DNA of 64,000 nucleotides from Cellulomonas cellasea (GCF_030372105.1 NZ_JAUDBQ010000013.1:1-64000), one strand, 5' to 3'. Numbered from the stretch's first letter, positions 9,352-19,307 are shown. A program made the numbers and translations. The notes: generated from the letters alone by a model not told the origin.

Positions 9352-9548
9352 CTGGCTCTGGTCCTTCCGTCGACCCGCATGCGCGGCCTGGCTGGCCACG
9401 GCGCCCTGCCTGATGCTAGCCGCGCGACGACTTTATCTTCACATCGAGAGATGTCGCCTCGGACACAGGGACAACGCCCCACTCCGCGCGCTTCGCCCCG
9501 TATGCGATGATTCCGGCCCGCGAGGACGCCCACCGAGGAGACACGCGT

Positions 9549-9932
9549 ATGACCACCAGGACCGATGCCGATCCGCGACCGCCGCGCAGCCCGGTCTACA
9601 CGACGCTGCGATGGCTCGCCCTGCTGGTCATCGCCTCCACCCTCGTCACCCAGGCCATCCGCGGCATGTGGCCGTTCGTGATCGTCGGGACTGCCGTGTG
9701 CCTCATCGCCCTGGCGATGTGGTCGGTGGGCTACGCGGCCGACAAGCGGCGTGAGCGGCAGTTCGAGGCCGACTTCGGCGGCTCGCTCGACGCCGTGCGG
9801 GCGAGCCTCGACCAGCCGCGGCTGCGCACGCTGCGCGACACCGAGGGCGAGGTGGAGGCCGTCCGCGAGCTGCGCCGTGAGACGCCACAGGTGTCGCTCC
9901 TCCAGGCGGTGGAGCTCATCCGCTCGCTCTGA
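9549..9932 (+). CDS. Small two-TM membrane protein
   Basis: Hypothetical, 127 aa. Residues about 20-65 contain two adjacent hydrophobic helices (TLRWLALLVIAST and MWPFVIVGTAVCLIALAMW). A charged cytoplasmic tail of about 55 residues follows (DKRRERQFEADFGG through VELIRSL). The ATG at 9549 is preceded by GAGGAG. It is divergent from sucC and convergent with pcrA. No enzymatic motif is visible; the tail could be helical and mediate protein contacts. Confidence 0.75.
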   Translation: MTTRTDADPRPPRSPVYTTLRWLALLVIASTLVTQAIRGMWPFVIVGTAVCLIALAMWSVGYAADKRRERQFEADFGGSLDAVRASLDQPRLRTLRDTEGEVEAVRELRRETPQVSLLQAVELIRSL

Positions 9933-9941
9933 CAGCGCGCG

Positions 9942-12497
9942 TCAGAGCTTCGTGACGGGCGAGAACCGCAGCAGCAGCCGCTTGGCGCCCTCAGAGCCGA
10001 AGTCGACCTTGGCGACGGCGTTCGGCCCGGCGCCCTCCAGCCCGATGACGGTCCCCAGGCCGTAGGCGTCGTGGGTGACCTTGTCCCCCACTGCCAGGTC
10101 GGGGATAGCCGAGTCGGGGCGCGGGGTCGCGGAGCCGAAACTCGCGCCCGAGCCCCCCGACGCGGGCGCCGTGGTGCGCCGCTTGACCTCGCCGCCCGAC
10201 CGGAAGCCGCCCGACTGGCCCCGTGAGCCGAAGCCGCCGGAGCCGAAGCCGCCCGATCCGGTGGAGTACCCGCCGGGGGTGCGCAGCCGGTCCATGCTGG
10301 ACTCGCGCCGGCGCCAGTCGACGAGCTCCTCCGGCAGCTCGTCGAGGAACCGCGACGCGGGGAACTCGTTCGGCACGCCCCACGCGGTGCGGACTGCGGC
10401 GCGCGAGACGTACAGCCGCTCGCGCGCGCGGGTGAGCCCCACGTAGGCGAGCCGGCGCTCCTCGGCGAGCTGGTCGGAGTCGGCCAGCGAGCGCATGTGC
10501 GGGAACGTGCCGTCCTCCATGCCGGTGAGGAAGACGACGGGGAACTCCAGGCCCTTCGCGGTGTGCAGCGTCATGAGCGTGACCACGCCCTGGTCGGCGG
10601 CGCGCTGGTGCTCGTCCGCGTCGTCGCCGTCCTGGGCGGGGATCTGGTCGGAGTCCGCGACGAGCGAGACCCGCTCCAGGAAGTCCGCGAGGTTGCCCTC
10701 GGGCTCGGCCTGCTCGAACTCGGCGGCCACGGCGTGCAGCTCGGCGAGGTTCTCCACACGGGAGGCGTCCTGCGGGTCCTCCGAGGCGCGCAGCTCGGCC
10801 AGGTACCCGGTGCGGTCCAGCACCGCGCCCAGCACCTCGGCGGGCCCGGCGGACTCGGCGAGGCGCCGCAGGTCGGACATCATCGAGGCGAAGGCGCGCA
10901 TGCCGGTGATCGCGCGCGTGCCCAGCCCGGGCACGTCGTCGAGACGCTCGAGCGCGGCCCCGAAGGAGATCCGCTCGCGCTCGGCGAAGGCGGCGACCAT
11001 CGCCTCCGACCTGTCGCCGAGCCCCCGCTTGGGGACGTTGAGGATGCGGCGGACGTTCACGTCGTCGTCGGGGTTGGCCAGCGCGCGCAGGTAGGCGACT
11101 GCGTCCTTGACCTCCTTGCGCTCGTAGAAGCGCGTGCCGCCGACCACCTTGTAGGGCAGGCCGACGCGGATCAGCACCTCTTCGAGCGCGCGGGACTGCG
11201 CGTTCGCGCGGTAGAAGATGGCGACGTCGCCGGGGCGCACGCCGTCGGAGTCGCCGAGGCGGTCGATCTCCTCCGCGACGAACCGCGCCTCCTCATGCTC
11301 GTTGTCCGCGACGTAGGCGACGATCTGCGCGCCGGCGCCCGAGTCGGTCCACAGCCGCTTGGGCTTGCGGCCGGGGTTGCGCGAGATGACGGCGTTCGCC
11401 GCCGAGAGGATGTTCTGCGTGGAGCGGTAGTTCTGCTCGAGCAGGATGGTGCGGGCGTCCGGGTAGTCGGCCTCGAACTCGAGGATGTTGCGGATCGTGG
11501 CGCCGCGGAACGCGTAGATCGACTGGTCCGCGTCGCCGACCACTGTGAGCTCGCCGCGCAGGTCCGGCCCGCCCTCGGCGGACTGGCGGGCGCCGACGCC
11601 GGCCAGCTCCCGCACCAGCGTGTACTGCGCGTGGTTGGTGTCCTGGTACTCGTCGACTAGCACGTGACGGAAGCGCCGCCGGTAGTGCTCGGCGACCTGC
11701 GGGAACGCCTGCAGCATGTGCACGGTCTGCATGATCAGGTCGTCGAAGTCGAGCGCGTGGGCCTGCCGCAGGCGCGCCTGGTAGCGCGTGTAGACCTGCG
11801 CGAGGGTCGAGTCGAAGTCGTTCGCGGTGCTCACCGACGCGGCGTACTCGTCGGGGTCGACCAACTCGTCCTTGAGCGCCGAGATCTTGTGCGCGAGGGC
11901 CTTCGGCGGGAACTTCTTCACGTCCAGGTCGAGCTCGCGCGCCACCATCGTCAGCAGCCGCTGCGAGTCCGCGGAGTCGTAGATCGAGAAGCTGGAGCGC
12001 AGGCCCAGGGTCGCGGCCTCGCGGCGCAAGATGCGCACGCACGCCGAGTGGAACGTGGACACCCACATGCGCTGCGCGGACGGCCCGACGATCGCCGCGA
12101 CGCGCTCGCGCATCTCGGCGGCGGCCTTGTTGGTGAAGGTGATCGCCAGCACCTCGCCGGGCCGCGCGCGGCCGGTGGCGAGCAGGTGCGCGATGCGGTG
12201 CGTCAGCACGCGCGTCTTGCCCGATCCGGCGCCCGCCACGATCAGCAGCGGCCCGCCGTGGTGCAGCACCGCCTCGCGCTGCTGCGGGTTGAGGCCGACG
12301 AGCAGCGCGTCGGCGTCCGCCGTGCGGTGCTGGTCGCCCTCATGGCCGGCGGGTCCGTGACCGCCGGGCCGACGCCCGGAGGGCTGGCCGGCGTCGTCGG
12401 GCAGGTCGCCGTCGCGCGGGGGGACGGCGGACGGGAGGCGCGCGAGGTTGGCGGGGCCGAACCCGGGCAGCGGGAGGTTGTCGAAGAGCGAGGTCAT
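9942..12497 (-). CDS. pcrA: ATP-dependent DNA helicase PcrA/UvrD
   Basis: SF1A 3'-5' helicase for nucleotide excision repair and for clearing replication and transcription conflicts. Walker A is GAGSGKT and Walker B lies in VDEYQDTNHAQ. Later motifs include QNYRST, and TLHTAKGLEFPVVFLTG is motif V. Residues about 755-790 form a Gly/Ser/Phe-rich linker (GGFGSGGFGSRG). The C-terminus is a Tudor-like domain (GDKVTHDAYGLGTVIGLEG), which in PcrA contacts RNA polymerase. The length is 851 aa with an extended Pro-rich N-terminus before the first helicase motif. The ATG at 12497 is favoured because a TACGCT hexamer ends 9 bases before it; an in-frame GTG is at 12506. Confidence 0.95.
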   Translation of the reverse strand: MTSLFDNLPLPGFGPANLARLPSAVPPRDGDLPDDAGQPSGRRPGGHGPAGHEGDQHRTADADALLVGLNPQQREAVLHHGGPLLIVAGAGSGKTRVLTHRIAHLLATGRARPGEVLAITFTNKAAAEMRERVAAIVGPSAQRMWVSTFHSACVRILRREAATLGLRSSFSIYDSADSQRLLTMVARELDLDVKKFPPKALAHKISALKDELVDPDEYAASVSTANDFDSTLAQVYTRYQARLRQAHALDFDDLIMQTVHMLQAFPQVAEHYRRRFRHVLVDEYQDTNHAQYTLVRELAGVGARQSAEGGPDLRGELTVVGDADQSIYAFRGATIRNILEFEADYPDARTILLEQNYRSTQNILSAANAVISRNPGRKPKRLWTDSGAGAQIVAYVADNEHEEARFVAEEIDRLGDSDGVRPGDVAIFYRANAQSRALEEVLIRVGLPYKVVGGTRFYERKEVKDAVAYLRALANPDDDVNVRRILNVPKRGLGDRSEAMVAAFAERERISFGAALERLDDVPGLGTRAITGMRAFASMMSDLRRLAESAGPAEVLGAVLDRTGYLAELRASEDPQDASRVENLAELHAVAAEFEQAEPEGNLADFLERVSLVADSDQIPAQDGDDADEHQRAADQGVVTLMTLHTAKGLEFPVVFLTGMEDGTFPHMRSLADSDQLAEERRLAYVGLTRARERLYVSRAAVRTAWGVPNEFPASRFLDELPEELVDWRRRESSMDRLRTPGGYSTGSGGFGSGGFGSRGQSGGFRSGGEVKRRTTAPASGGSGASFGSATPRPDSAIPDLAVGDKVTHDAYGLGTVIGLEGAGPNAVAKVDFGSEGAKRLLLRFSPVTKL

Positions 12498-12583
12498 GTC
12501 CCCCACAGCGTAGGCGCGCCCGCTGACACCCGGGGCACGACCCGCCTGCCCGATGGGCCGCCCACCCCGTTCACCCCACGCGG

Positions 12584-14164
12584 TCAGCCGCGCAGGTCGA
12601 GCACCGACTGCTGCAGCCGCTGCGACGTGGACACCAGGTCATGCGCGGCGGCGCGGATGCCGTCGAGCTCCTGCGTGGTGCGCTGTGTGGCGCGCTCCAC
12701 CTCGACCAGGGTGGTGGCGATGCCGCGCCCGCCGTCGGCGACCTCGGCGACGGCCTTGGCCATCTCCGCGGTGGTGGCCGTCTGCTCCTCGACGGCGCCG
12801 GCCAGGCTGCCCTGGTAGTCGTCGATCCTGCCGATGATCGTGGAGATCTGCCCGATCTCCCCGGCGGCGCGCGTCACGGCGGCCTGGATCGCCTCGACCC
12901 GGCTGGAGATGTCCCCGGTGGCGCGGGCCGTCTCCTGGGCGAGCTCCTTGACCTCCCCGGCGACGACGGCGAAGCCCTTGCCCGCCTCCCCCGCGCGCGC
13001 GGCCTCGATGGTCGCGTTGAGCGCCAGCAGGTTCGTCTGCTCGGCGATCGCGGAGATGAGCTTCACGACGCTGCCGATCTGCGCGGACGAGTCGCCCAGC
13101 TCGGCGACGGTGCGGTCGGTGCGCTGGGCCAGGTCCACGGCCTCGGCGGCGATCTGCGCGACGGAGTGGGTGGTGCGGGCGATCTCGCCGATGGACGCCC
13201 CCATCTCATGGGTGCCGGAGGCGACGGTGTCGATGCCCTCGCTGACCTCGTGGGCCGCGGACGCGACCTCGACGGTCAGCCGCGCGGAGTCATCGGCCAC
13301 GCGCCCGATGTCGTCGCTGGCGTCGACGAGCCTGCGAGCCGCCGTGTCGACCTCCTGCGCCGCCGCGCCGACCTGCTCGGACACCGCGGCGGTGCGGTCG
13401 AGGGTGGCGTTCAGCGCGAGGGCGAGCCGGTCGAGCTCGGTGGAGCCGCGGCCCGTGTCGAGGCGGGTGGACAGGTCGCCGCTGGCCAGCGCGGCGCCCG
13501 CCTGCTCGATGGGCCGCACGATGCTGCGGGAGACGGCCAGGCTCAGGCCCACCACGAGCGCGATGACGACGGCGCTGCCCAGCAGCAGGTCGCGGGCGCT
13601 GGAGATGGCGGCGGTGCGGACGTCGTCGACGTAGATGCCCGAGCCGATCACCCAGCCCCACGGCTCATAGCCCGTGACGTAGGAGATCTTGGGCTGCGGG
13701 GCGTCCTCGCCGGGCTTGGGCCACTGGTAGGCGACGAAGCCCGCGCCGTCGGCCTCCACGACCTTGACGAACTCCACGAACAGCAGCGTCCCGTCGGGGT
13801 CGGCGTAGTCGCTGAGGTCCGTGCCGTCGAGCTCGGGCTTCGTGGGGTGCATGATCATCGCCGGCTGCATGTCGTTGATCCAGAAGTACTCCTCGCCGGA
13901 GTACCGCAGGCCCTTCACCGCCGCGATGGCGGCCTCCTGCGCCTCGGCCCGAGTCAGCTCGCCGCTGGCGGCCCGCTCGCCATAGCTCTCGACGACGCCC
14001 ACGGCGGTCTGCACCACGGCGCGCGTGGTGACCTTGCGCTCGGCGAGCAGGTCGCCCTCGAGCTGGACGCCCGAGATGACCGCCACGGACACGAGCCCGA
14101 GCGTGGCGACGGCGACCAGTGCGAACAGGCGTGTGCGGATGGCCAGGGTGACGAGACGACGCAT
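12584..14164 (-). CDS. Methyl-accepting chemotaxis protein with extracellular Cache domain
   Basis: Transmembrane chemoreceptor of 526 aa. TM1 is about 10-32, an extracellular single-Cache domain about 33-187 ([33 protein letters not shown]-like core), TM2 about 192-212, then HAMP and the MCP signalling domain. The signalling hairpin tip ([19 protein letters not shown]) is the region that engages CheA/CheW. The ATG at 14164 has GGAG eight bases upstream. No che or flagellar genes lie nearby. It may feed a chemotaxis array encoded elsewhere; the ligand is unknown, though this Cache type often binds small organic acids. Confidence 0.93.
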   Translation of the reverse strand: MRRLVTLAIRTRLFALVAVATLGLVSVAVISGVQLEGDLLAERKVTTRAVVQTAVGVVESYGERAASGELTRAEAQEAAIAAVKGLRYSGEEYFWINDMQPAMIMHPTKPELDGTDLSDYADPDGTLLFVEFVKVVEADGAGFVAYQWPKPGEDAPQPKISYVTGYEPWGWVIGSGIYVDDVRTAAISSARDLLLGSAVVIALVVGLSLAVSRSIVRPIEQAGAALASGDLSTRLDTGRGSTELDRLALALNATLDRTAAVSEQVGAAAQEVDTAARRLVDASDDIGRVADDSARLTVEVASAAHEVSEGIDTVASGTHEMGASIGEIARTTHSVAQIAAEAVDLAQRTDRTVAELGDSSAQIGSVVKLISAIAEQTNLLALNATIEAARAGEAGKGFAVVAGEVKELAQETARATGDISSRVEAIQAAVTRAAGEIGQISTIIGRIDDYQGSLAGAVEEQTATTAEMAKAVAEVADGGRGIATTLVEVERATQRTTQELDGIRAAAHDLVSTSQRLQQSVLDLRG

Positions 14165-14305
14165 GGAGGGCTCCGGTCGATGGGGGCGGCAGTGCTCTGC
14201 CAGCCCATCGACGCCCACCGCCTCGCGATGAGGTGTCAGCCCGCTCTGTTCACTCCATCGTGGCAGGTCACACGGCTCTCACGCCGCGCGAGGAGCAACG
14301 CCGGC

Positions 14306-14785
14306 TCAGGTCAGGACGACGGCGACGACCCAGGCGGCGGTGGCCAGCAGGGCGCCGGCCAGCTCCACGACGATCGTGATCCCCGTCGCGCGCACCGCCG
14401 CCAGGGTGGCCGCCCAGGCGGCGGCGTGGTCGCGGTCCCGCACCCGCTGGGTCGCGTAGACCCCGCCCACGAAGCCGAGCGGCAGGCCCACGACGGGCAC
14501 CACGAAGAACCCGACCACCCCGGCGACGCCGCCCCACACCAGCGTGGAGCCGGGCACGCCGGCCCGCGTCAGCCCGCGGCCCGCGAGCACGTACTTCCCG
14601 ACGGCGGCCACCGCGATGGCGAGCACGCCGACGCCGAAGGCCGCCCAGGCCACGGCGCCGCCGGTGAACGCCGCCCAGACCCCGATCGCGGCGAGCACGA
14701 GCACGCTGCCCGGGAGCACCTGGACGACGACGCCCACCAGGCCGACGGCGATGACGAGCGCGGCGAGGAGCTCGCCGGGGCTCAT
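14306..14785 (-). CDS. DUF456 family membrane protein
   Basis: A 159-aa, very hydrophobic protein with about four TM segments and glycine-rich helices. The segment VVPVVGLPLGFVGGVYATQR matches the DUF456 pattern of a Pro/Gly-rich re-entrant stretch followed by a charged turn. Function is unknown. It lies 28 bases downstream of the 116-aa membrane protein on the same strand, so the two probably form an operon. Confidence 0.8.
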   Translation of the reverse strand: MSPGELLAALVIAVGLVGVVVQVLPGSVLVLAAIGVWAAFTGGAVAWAAFGVGVLAIAVAAVGKYVLAGRGLTRAGVPGSTLVWGGVAGVVGFFVVPVVGLPLGFVGGVYATQRVRDRDHAAAWAATLAAVRATGITIVVELAGALLATAAWVVAVVLT

Positions 14786-14813
14786 CGCATCGCCCTCGGC
14801 CCGGTGGTGGAGG

Positions 14814-15164
14814 TCACCGCCAGAGCACCGCGATGGCGACGTTGAGCACCACGAGGCCGGCGACCCCGCCGAGGAACCCGCGCGTGACCTTGGCGGGCTT
14901 CTTCACGCCGTAGACGACGACGCCGGTGGCGACGGCGGCGATGAGCAGCTTGATGCCGACCTTCATGTTGTTGATGTGCTCGGGGCCCGCGACGCCGGAC
15001 TCGGCCAGGCCGACCATGAGGATCCCTGTCACGAGCGCCGTGAGGATGCCGTGCAGGGCGCCCGCGGGGAGGGCGGGCTTCTTCATCCCGGCGAGCGCGC
15101 CCCCGAAGACGATGGCCCAACCGAGCAGGTGCAGGACGAGGAGGACGTTGTAGAGGATGGTCAT
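14814..15164 (-). CDS. Four-TM membrane protein of unknown function
   Basis: A 116-aa protein consisting almost entirely of four hydrophobic helices with short loops (KKPALPAG, EHINNMKVGIK, KKPAKVTRG). The second loop with its Asn-Asn-Met-Lys is the most polar part. I recognise no functional motif. The ATG at 15164 has TAGGCT ending 7 bases upstream and no Shine-Dalgarno sequence, so the transcript is probably leaderless. It leads the two-gene unit with the DUF456 protein. Confidence 0.75.
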   Translation of the reverse strand: MTILYNVLLVLHLLGWAIVFGGALAGMKKPALPAGALHGILTALVTGILMVGLAESGVAGPEHINNMKVGIKLLIAAVATGVVVYGVKKPAKVTRGFLGGVAGLVVLNVAIAVLWR

Positions 15165-15297
15165 GGACGTCAGCCTAAGGATTCGTCGCCCACGGCAGAG
15201 CCTGTCTGAGCCGCCAATGAGGTGATCTTCCCAACACTAGTGTCGGGAACCGCTCGGCACCGCCGCGCGTTGGCCCGCGCGCCGCCGCCCCCGGGCA

Positions 15298-15954
15298 TCA
15301 CAGCAGCCGGCGCGCAGCCGCCCACCGGGTGAGCTCGTGACGGCTCGAGAGCTGCAGCTTGCGGAGCACCGCGGAGACGTGCGTCTCCACCGTCTTGATG
15401 GAGATGAACAACTCGCCGGCCACCTCGCGGTACGAGTACCCGCGCGCGATCAACCGCATCACCTCGCGCTCCCGGGCCGAGAGGCGGTCCATCTCGTCAT
15501 CCGCGATCGCGACATCGCCTGCCGCGGTGCCGAACGAGTCGAGCACGAAGCCCGCCAGGCGCGGGGAGAACACCGCGTCGCCGCCCGCCACGCGCCGCAC
15601 CGCGTCGGACAGGTCGGGCCCGGATATCGCCTTGGTGACGTACCCACGGGCGCCCGCCCGGATCACCGCCACCACGTCCTCCGCCGCGTCGGACACCGAC
15701 AACGCCAGGAACCGCGTGCCGCCCAGCAGGTCCATGCACGTGCGGATCACCTCCGCGCCGCCCCCGCCGTCGCCGCCGGGCAGGTGCACGTCGAGCAGCA
15801 CCACCGGCGGCCGCAGCTCGCGCACCACCCGCACCGCCTCGTCCACCGAGGCGGCCTCGCCGACCACGTTCACGCTGCCGTCCAGCGACGCCCGCACCCC
15901 CGTGCGGAACATCAAATGGTCGTCGACCAGCACCACGTCGACAGGTCCGCTCAT
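15298..15954 (-). CDS. NarL/LuxR-family response regulator (envelope-stress type)
   Basis: A 218-aa regulator. The receiver domain has the acidic pair D11-D12, phospho-acceptor D55 (VVLLDVHLPGG), a Ser switch residue and the conserved Lys in RGYVTK, so it should be phosphorylatable. The C-terminal GerE/LuxR helix-turn-helix contains LSAREREVMRLIARGYS and IKTVETHVSAVLRKL. The ATG at 15954 directly follows the stop of the PspC-histidine kinase, its likely partner. The likely target is the divergent PspC/LiaF-like gene at 17414, which is inferred from arrangement and not seen directly. Confidence 0.92.
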   Translation of the reverse strand: MSGPVDVVLVDDHLMFRTGVRASLDGSVNVVGEAASVDEAVRVVRELRPPVVLLDVHLPGGDGGGGAEVIRTCMDLLGGTRFLALSVSDAAEDVVAVIRAGARGYVTKAISGPDLSDAVRRVAGGDAVFSPRLAGFVLDSFGTAAGDVAIADDEMDRLSAREREVMRLIARGYSYREVAGELFISIKTVETHVSAVLRKLQLSSRHELTRWAAARRLL

Positions 15955-15956
15955 CG

Positions 15957-17279
15957 TCACGCCTCTCTCTGCGGCCTGGCCGCGTCGCCGAGCACGGGCA
16001 CGCACAGGTGCACCTCCGTGCCACGGCCCTCCTTGGACTGCACCGTCGCGGAGCCGCCCCTGCGCCGCACGCGGCCCATGATCGACTCCCGGACGCCAAA
16101 CCTGTCAGACGGGATCGCGTCGACGTCGAAACCCTCGCCGCGATCGCGGACGAACACCTCCACCGCCTCCTCGCCCACCTCCAGGTAGAGCGAGACCGGT
16201 GGGCGGCCGTGCACCACGGCGTTGACCAGCGCCTCGCGGGTGGCCTGCAGCAACGCCTCGGTCTGCGCGTCGGGGACCCGGTCCCCCACCACCACCGTGT
16301 CCACCGCGACCGCCTCGCCGCCGGGCCCCGAACGGGAGTCCTCCACCTCGGCGACGATCGCCCGCAGCGCCGCGGCCACCGACGTGCCCGGCGCCGGCCG
16401 GTCGTCGTACAGCCACTCGCGCAGCTCGCGCTCCTGCGCGCGCGCCATCCGCGCCACCTCGGCCGGGTCGTCGGCGGCCCGCGCGCGGATCAGCGCGAGC
16501 GTCTGCAGCACCGAGTCGTGCAGGTGGGCGGCGATGTCGGCCCGCTCGGACTCCCGGGCCCGCGCCGCGCGCTCGTCGCCGAGCTCGCGCACCAGCCGCA
16601 GCCACCACGGCGCAAGCACCAGCGCCACGCCCGCGAGCACCGCCACCGCGGCGATGGTCACCTGCAGCAGCGCCGCCGGCTCGGTGTCCTGCGCGACCAG
16701 CAGCAGCACGCCCACGCCGGCCAGCACCAGCCCGCCGACCAACCGCAACACGCTCACCGGCGTGCGGCCGCCCGTCCGCGAGCGCACCCGTCCGCGCTGC
16801 ACCGCGTCGAGCTGGCTCCAGCCCAGCGTGATCCCCGCCAGGAGCAAGACGAGCGGCAGCACCCAGGACGTGTCGATCGTGGCGCCGGTGCGCACCGCCA
16901 CCAGCACCACGGCGCCGGCGAGCAGCACCGCCGCCGTGGCGATGTCGGTCACCGGGAGCCGGCGCAGCCGCTCGGCGCCCACGCCCTGCACGCGCGCGAT
17001 GCGGGTCAGCGCCGGAGGGCGCGCCTCGGCGCCCGCGGCGGCCGGGTCGCCCGAGGGGACCGCCACCCACAGGAAGACGTACAGCGCGGCGCCCATGCCG
17101 CCCGCCAGCGTCAACCCCACGAACGCCCAGCGCACCAGCGCCAGCGGCAGGTGGAGGTGCGCCGCGAGCCCCAGCGCGACCCCTCCGCCCATGCGGCCGC
17201 CGAGCGGTCTGCGCAGCGGCAACCGGGTCGCCGCCGGGACGGGCGGGACCCAGGCGGGTGCGGGATCGGGGGAAGGCAC
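15957..17279 (-). CDS. PspC-domain sensor histidine kinase
   Basis: Membrane sensor kinase of 440 aa. An N-terminal PspC domain (LPLRRPLGGRMGGGVALGLA and a hydrophobic helix) is followed by further TM segments, a HisKA_3 phosphoacceptor helix (ADIAAHLHDSVLQTLA) and a HATPase domain (REALVNAVVHG N-box, GEGFDVDAI G-box). Kinases of this architecture are known partners of LuxR-type regulators in envelope stress responses. The GTG at 17279 starts just before the Pro-rich leader; 17324 is an alternative. It is divergent from a second PspC gene at 17414. Confidence 0.9.
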   Translation of the reverse strand: MPSPDPAPAWVPPVPAATRLPLRRPLGGRMGGGVALGLAAHLHLPLALVRWAFVGLTLAGGMGAALYVFLWVAVPSGDPAAAGAEARPPALTRIARVQGVGAERLRRLPVTDIATAAVLLAGAVVLVAVRTGATIDTSWVLPLVLLLAGITLGWSQLDAVQRGRVRSRTGGRTPVSVLRLVGGLVLAGVGVLLLVAQDTEPAALLQVTIAAVAVLAGVALVLAPWWLRLVRELGDERAARARESERADIAAHLHDSVLQTLALIRARAADDPAEVARMARAQERELREWLYDDRPAPGTSVAAALRAIVAEVEDSRSGPGGEAVAVDTVVVGDRVPDAQTEALLQATREALVNAVVHGRPPVSLYLEVGEEAVEVFVRDRGEGFDVDAIPSDRFGVRESIMGRVRRRGGSATVQSKEGRGTEVHLCVPVLGDAARPQREA

Positions 17280-17413
17280 ACCCCGATGATCACACCTCCG
17301 TGGACGCCCCGAGCCCAGCAGCACGCCGTTTCAGGGTCGCGGCGACGTGATTCAGGGTCGGCTCAGGGCAGAGCCCGATGGGCTGCGGGCTGCGGAGACG
17401 ACAGGATCTACAC

Positions 17414-18889
17414 ATGGACACGCACCTCCCGGGTCAGCCGGGCCCGGGCCCGACGGACGGCCCGACCGCACCCCCTCCCCCCGCATCCCCCAAAGTGACA
17501 GGCGCCGAAGGGTTCTTCGCGGCGATCCGCCGCACCGGCCTGTACCGCTCGGACGACCGTTGGATCGGAGGCGTCGCCGGCGGGATAGCCGCGCGCTTCG
17601 GCATCGACCCGCTGCTGGTCCGCGGCCTGTTCGGCGTGAGCTTCCTGCTCGGCGGCCTGGGCCTGGTCGTGTACGGCATCGGGTGGCTGCTGCTGCCCGA
17701 GCAGGCCGACGGGCGCATCCACGCCGAGGAGCTCGTGCGCGGCGAGTTCGACGTCGCCCTCCTGGGCGTGCTGGGCATGGTGGTCGTCGGGCTCAACCGG
17801 GGCGACGGCTGGTTCGGCTGGTGGGGCGACCGTGGCCTCGGCTGGCTGACCGGCCTGCTGTGGGCGGTCTCGCTGGCGGTGGTCGCCATCCTCGTGGTGG
17901 TGGGCATCAGCCAGTCCCGCAACGCGAAGTCGTCTGGCGTCTGGCTGTGGCCATCGTCCGGGCCGGCGGCGAACGAGGGGCAAGGCGCGCCCGCCAGCCC
18001 GTCCACCCCGTCGACGCCATATGCGGCCACCCAGGCCTCCCCCTACCCGCCGCACCCCGCGACGCCCTACCCGGCGCCCCCCGCGCCGTCGGCGCCGTAT
18101 GCGCAGTCGACGCCCTATGCGCCGTCGCCGCCGTATGCGCCGCACGCGGCAAGCGCGCCCGCACCCGGCGCCCCTCCCCTCGAGCAGGTGGCCCAGCTCA
18201 TCGACGGCCCCCCGGCGCCGCCGCGCAAGCCGCGCGTCCGCGGGGCCAGCGCCGCCACGCTCGGCGTGATCACCGCGCTGATCCTGTTCACGTTCGCCGG
18301 CCTCATGGTGGCCGACCGCTTCGGCGCCTTCCACGGGCCCGTGCTGCTCACGGCGGCGGGCGTGGCCGTCATCCTGCTCGGGCTCGGCGTCGTGTACTCC
18401 GGGCTGCGCGGCCGCTCCAGCGGCGTGCTCGGCACGCTCGCCGTCATCGCGATCGTCGTCGCGGCGCCGGTCGCCGTGTTCAACAAGCCCGTCTGGAACG
18501 TGGACGGCGCCTGGCGGGCGATCGGCGATGAGACGTTCGTGGTCGGCACCCGGGATGCTGCGGCGTCGGGCTACAACCTCGGGATCGGCGACAGCACCGT
18601 GGACCTCACCGGGGTGCCGTTGACCGACGAGACTCTGCTGGTCCCGGTGTCGGTCGGCGTCGGCGAGCTGCGGATCCTCGTCCCGGAGGGCGCCTCGGTG
18701 AGCGCCGAGGTCCGCGCCGGGGTCGGTGACGTCACGTGGCGCGTCGACGGCGAGACCCGGCGGTCGAGCGGCGTGGGCATCGGCACCCAGCGCTTCTCCA
18801 CCGAGGACGTCGCGAAGGGCGCCGCAGCCCAGCTCTCGCTCAGCGTCGACATCGGCGCCGGCGACATCGTCATCGAGGAGGACAAGTGA
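17414..18889 (+). CDS. PspC/LiaF-like multi-domain membrane protein
   Basis: A 491-aa protein. An N-terminal PspC domain (RWIGGVAGGIAARFGIDPLLVRGLF) is followed by TM helices, a Pro/Tyr/Ala-rich linker with TPY/PPYAP repeats (about residues 195-260), three more TM segments and a C-terminal beta domain (VDLTGVPLTDETLLVPVSVGVGEL) like the LiaF/YvqF 'cell-wall-active antibiotics response' fold. In LiaFSR systems the F component restrains the kinase. Together with the divergent PspC-kinase and LuxR regulator this suggests an envelope-stress circuit. The ATG at 17414 follows AGGA by about 7 bases. Confidence 0.85.
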   Translation: MDTHLPGQPGPGPTDGPTAPPPPASPKVTGAEGFFAAIRRTGLYRSDDRWIGGVAGGIAARFGIDPLLVRGLFGVSFLLGGLGLVVYGIGWLLLPEQADGRIHAEELVRGEFDVALLGVLGMVVVGLNRGDGWFGWWGDRGLGWLTGLLWAVSLAVVAILVVVGISQSRNAKSSGVWLWPSSGPAANEGQGAPASPSTPSTPYAATQASPYPPHPATPYPAPPAPSAPYAQSTPYAPSPPYAPHAASAPAPGAPPLEQVAQLIDGPPAPPRKPRVRGASAATLGVITALILFTFAGLMVADRFGAFHGPVLLTAAGVAVILLGLGVVYSGLRGRSSGVLGTLAVIAIVVAAPVAVFNKPVWNVDGAWRAIGDETFVVGTRDAAASGYNLGIGDSTVDLTGVPLTDETLLVPVSVGVGELRILVPEGASVSAEVRAGVGDVTWRVDGETRRSSGVGIGTQRFSTEDVAKGAAAQLSLSVDIGAGDIVIEEDK

Positions 18890-19302
18890 GCACGCAAGGC
18901 CACGACCACGAGGGCGACGACAAGACTCGCGCGGAGGACACCGACGTGCTGGGGCTGTTCGACCCGCCCGCAGCGGCCACGTCTGCCCCCACGTCGGAGC
19001 CCACGTCGGAGCCCGCCTCGTCGACGACGCCCCTTCCACCGACCCCGCCCGGCCCCGCTGGCCCGTACTCCTCGACAGCGCCCGCGGCGGCTCCCGCGCC
19101 CCGACCCGAGCGTGAGTTCGCGCCGATGCGGGTCGGGACGGTCGTGTGGGGCCTGATCCTCGCGGCTGTCGGCTTCGGGGTGGTGGCCACCGCGTCCGGC
19201 GCCGAGATCGACATGCAGCTCGCGCTGATCTCCCTGATGGGGATCGGCGGCCTGGCGTTGCTCGTCGGCTCGGTCGTCACCGCGCGGCGCCGCCGCGACT
19301 GA
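18886..19302 (+). CDS. Two-TM membrane protein downstream of PspC/LiaF-like gene
   Basis: A 138-aa protein. About 70 N-terminal residues are acidic then Thr/Pro/Ser-rich and probably disordered (TSEPTSEPASSTTP). Two TM helices follow (VGTVVWGLILAAVGFGVVATAS and LALISLMGIGGLALLVGSVV) and a short basic tail. The GTG at 18886 overlaps the upstream stop (GTGA), which shows translational coupling. It is probably an accessory component of the PspC module; no motif is recognised. Confidence 0.75.
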   Translation: MSTQGHDHEGDDKTRAEDTDVLGLFDPPAAATSAPTSEPTSEPASSTTPLPPTPPGPAGPYSSTAPAAAPAPRPEREFAPMRVGTVVWGLILAAVGFGVVATASGAEIDMQLALISLMGIGGLALLVGSVVTARRRRD

Positions 19303-19307
19303 ACTCG

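Noticed and set aside
12641-14845. 734-codon open frame antisense to the chemoreceptor and DUF456 genes
   Set aside because: Codon-position GC bias and repetitive Gly/Arg/Val composition show that it is a shadow of the minus-strand genes.
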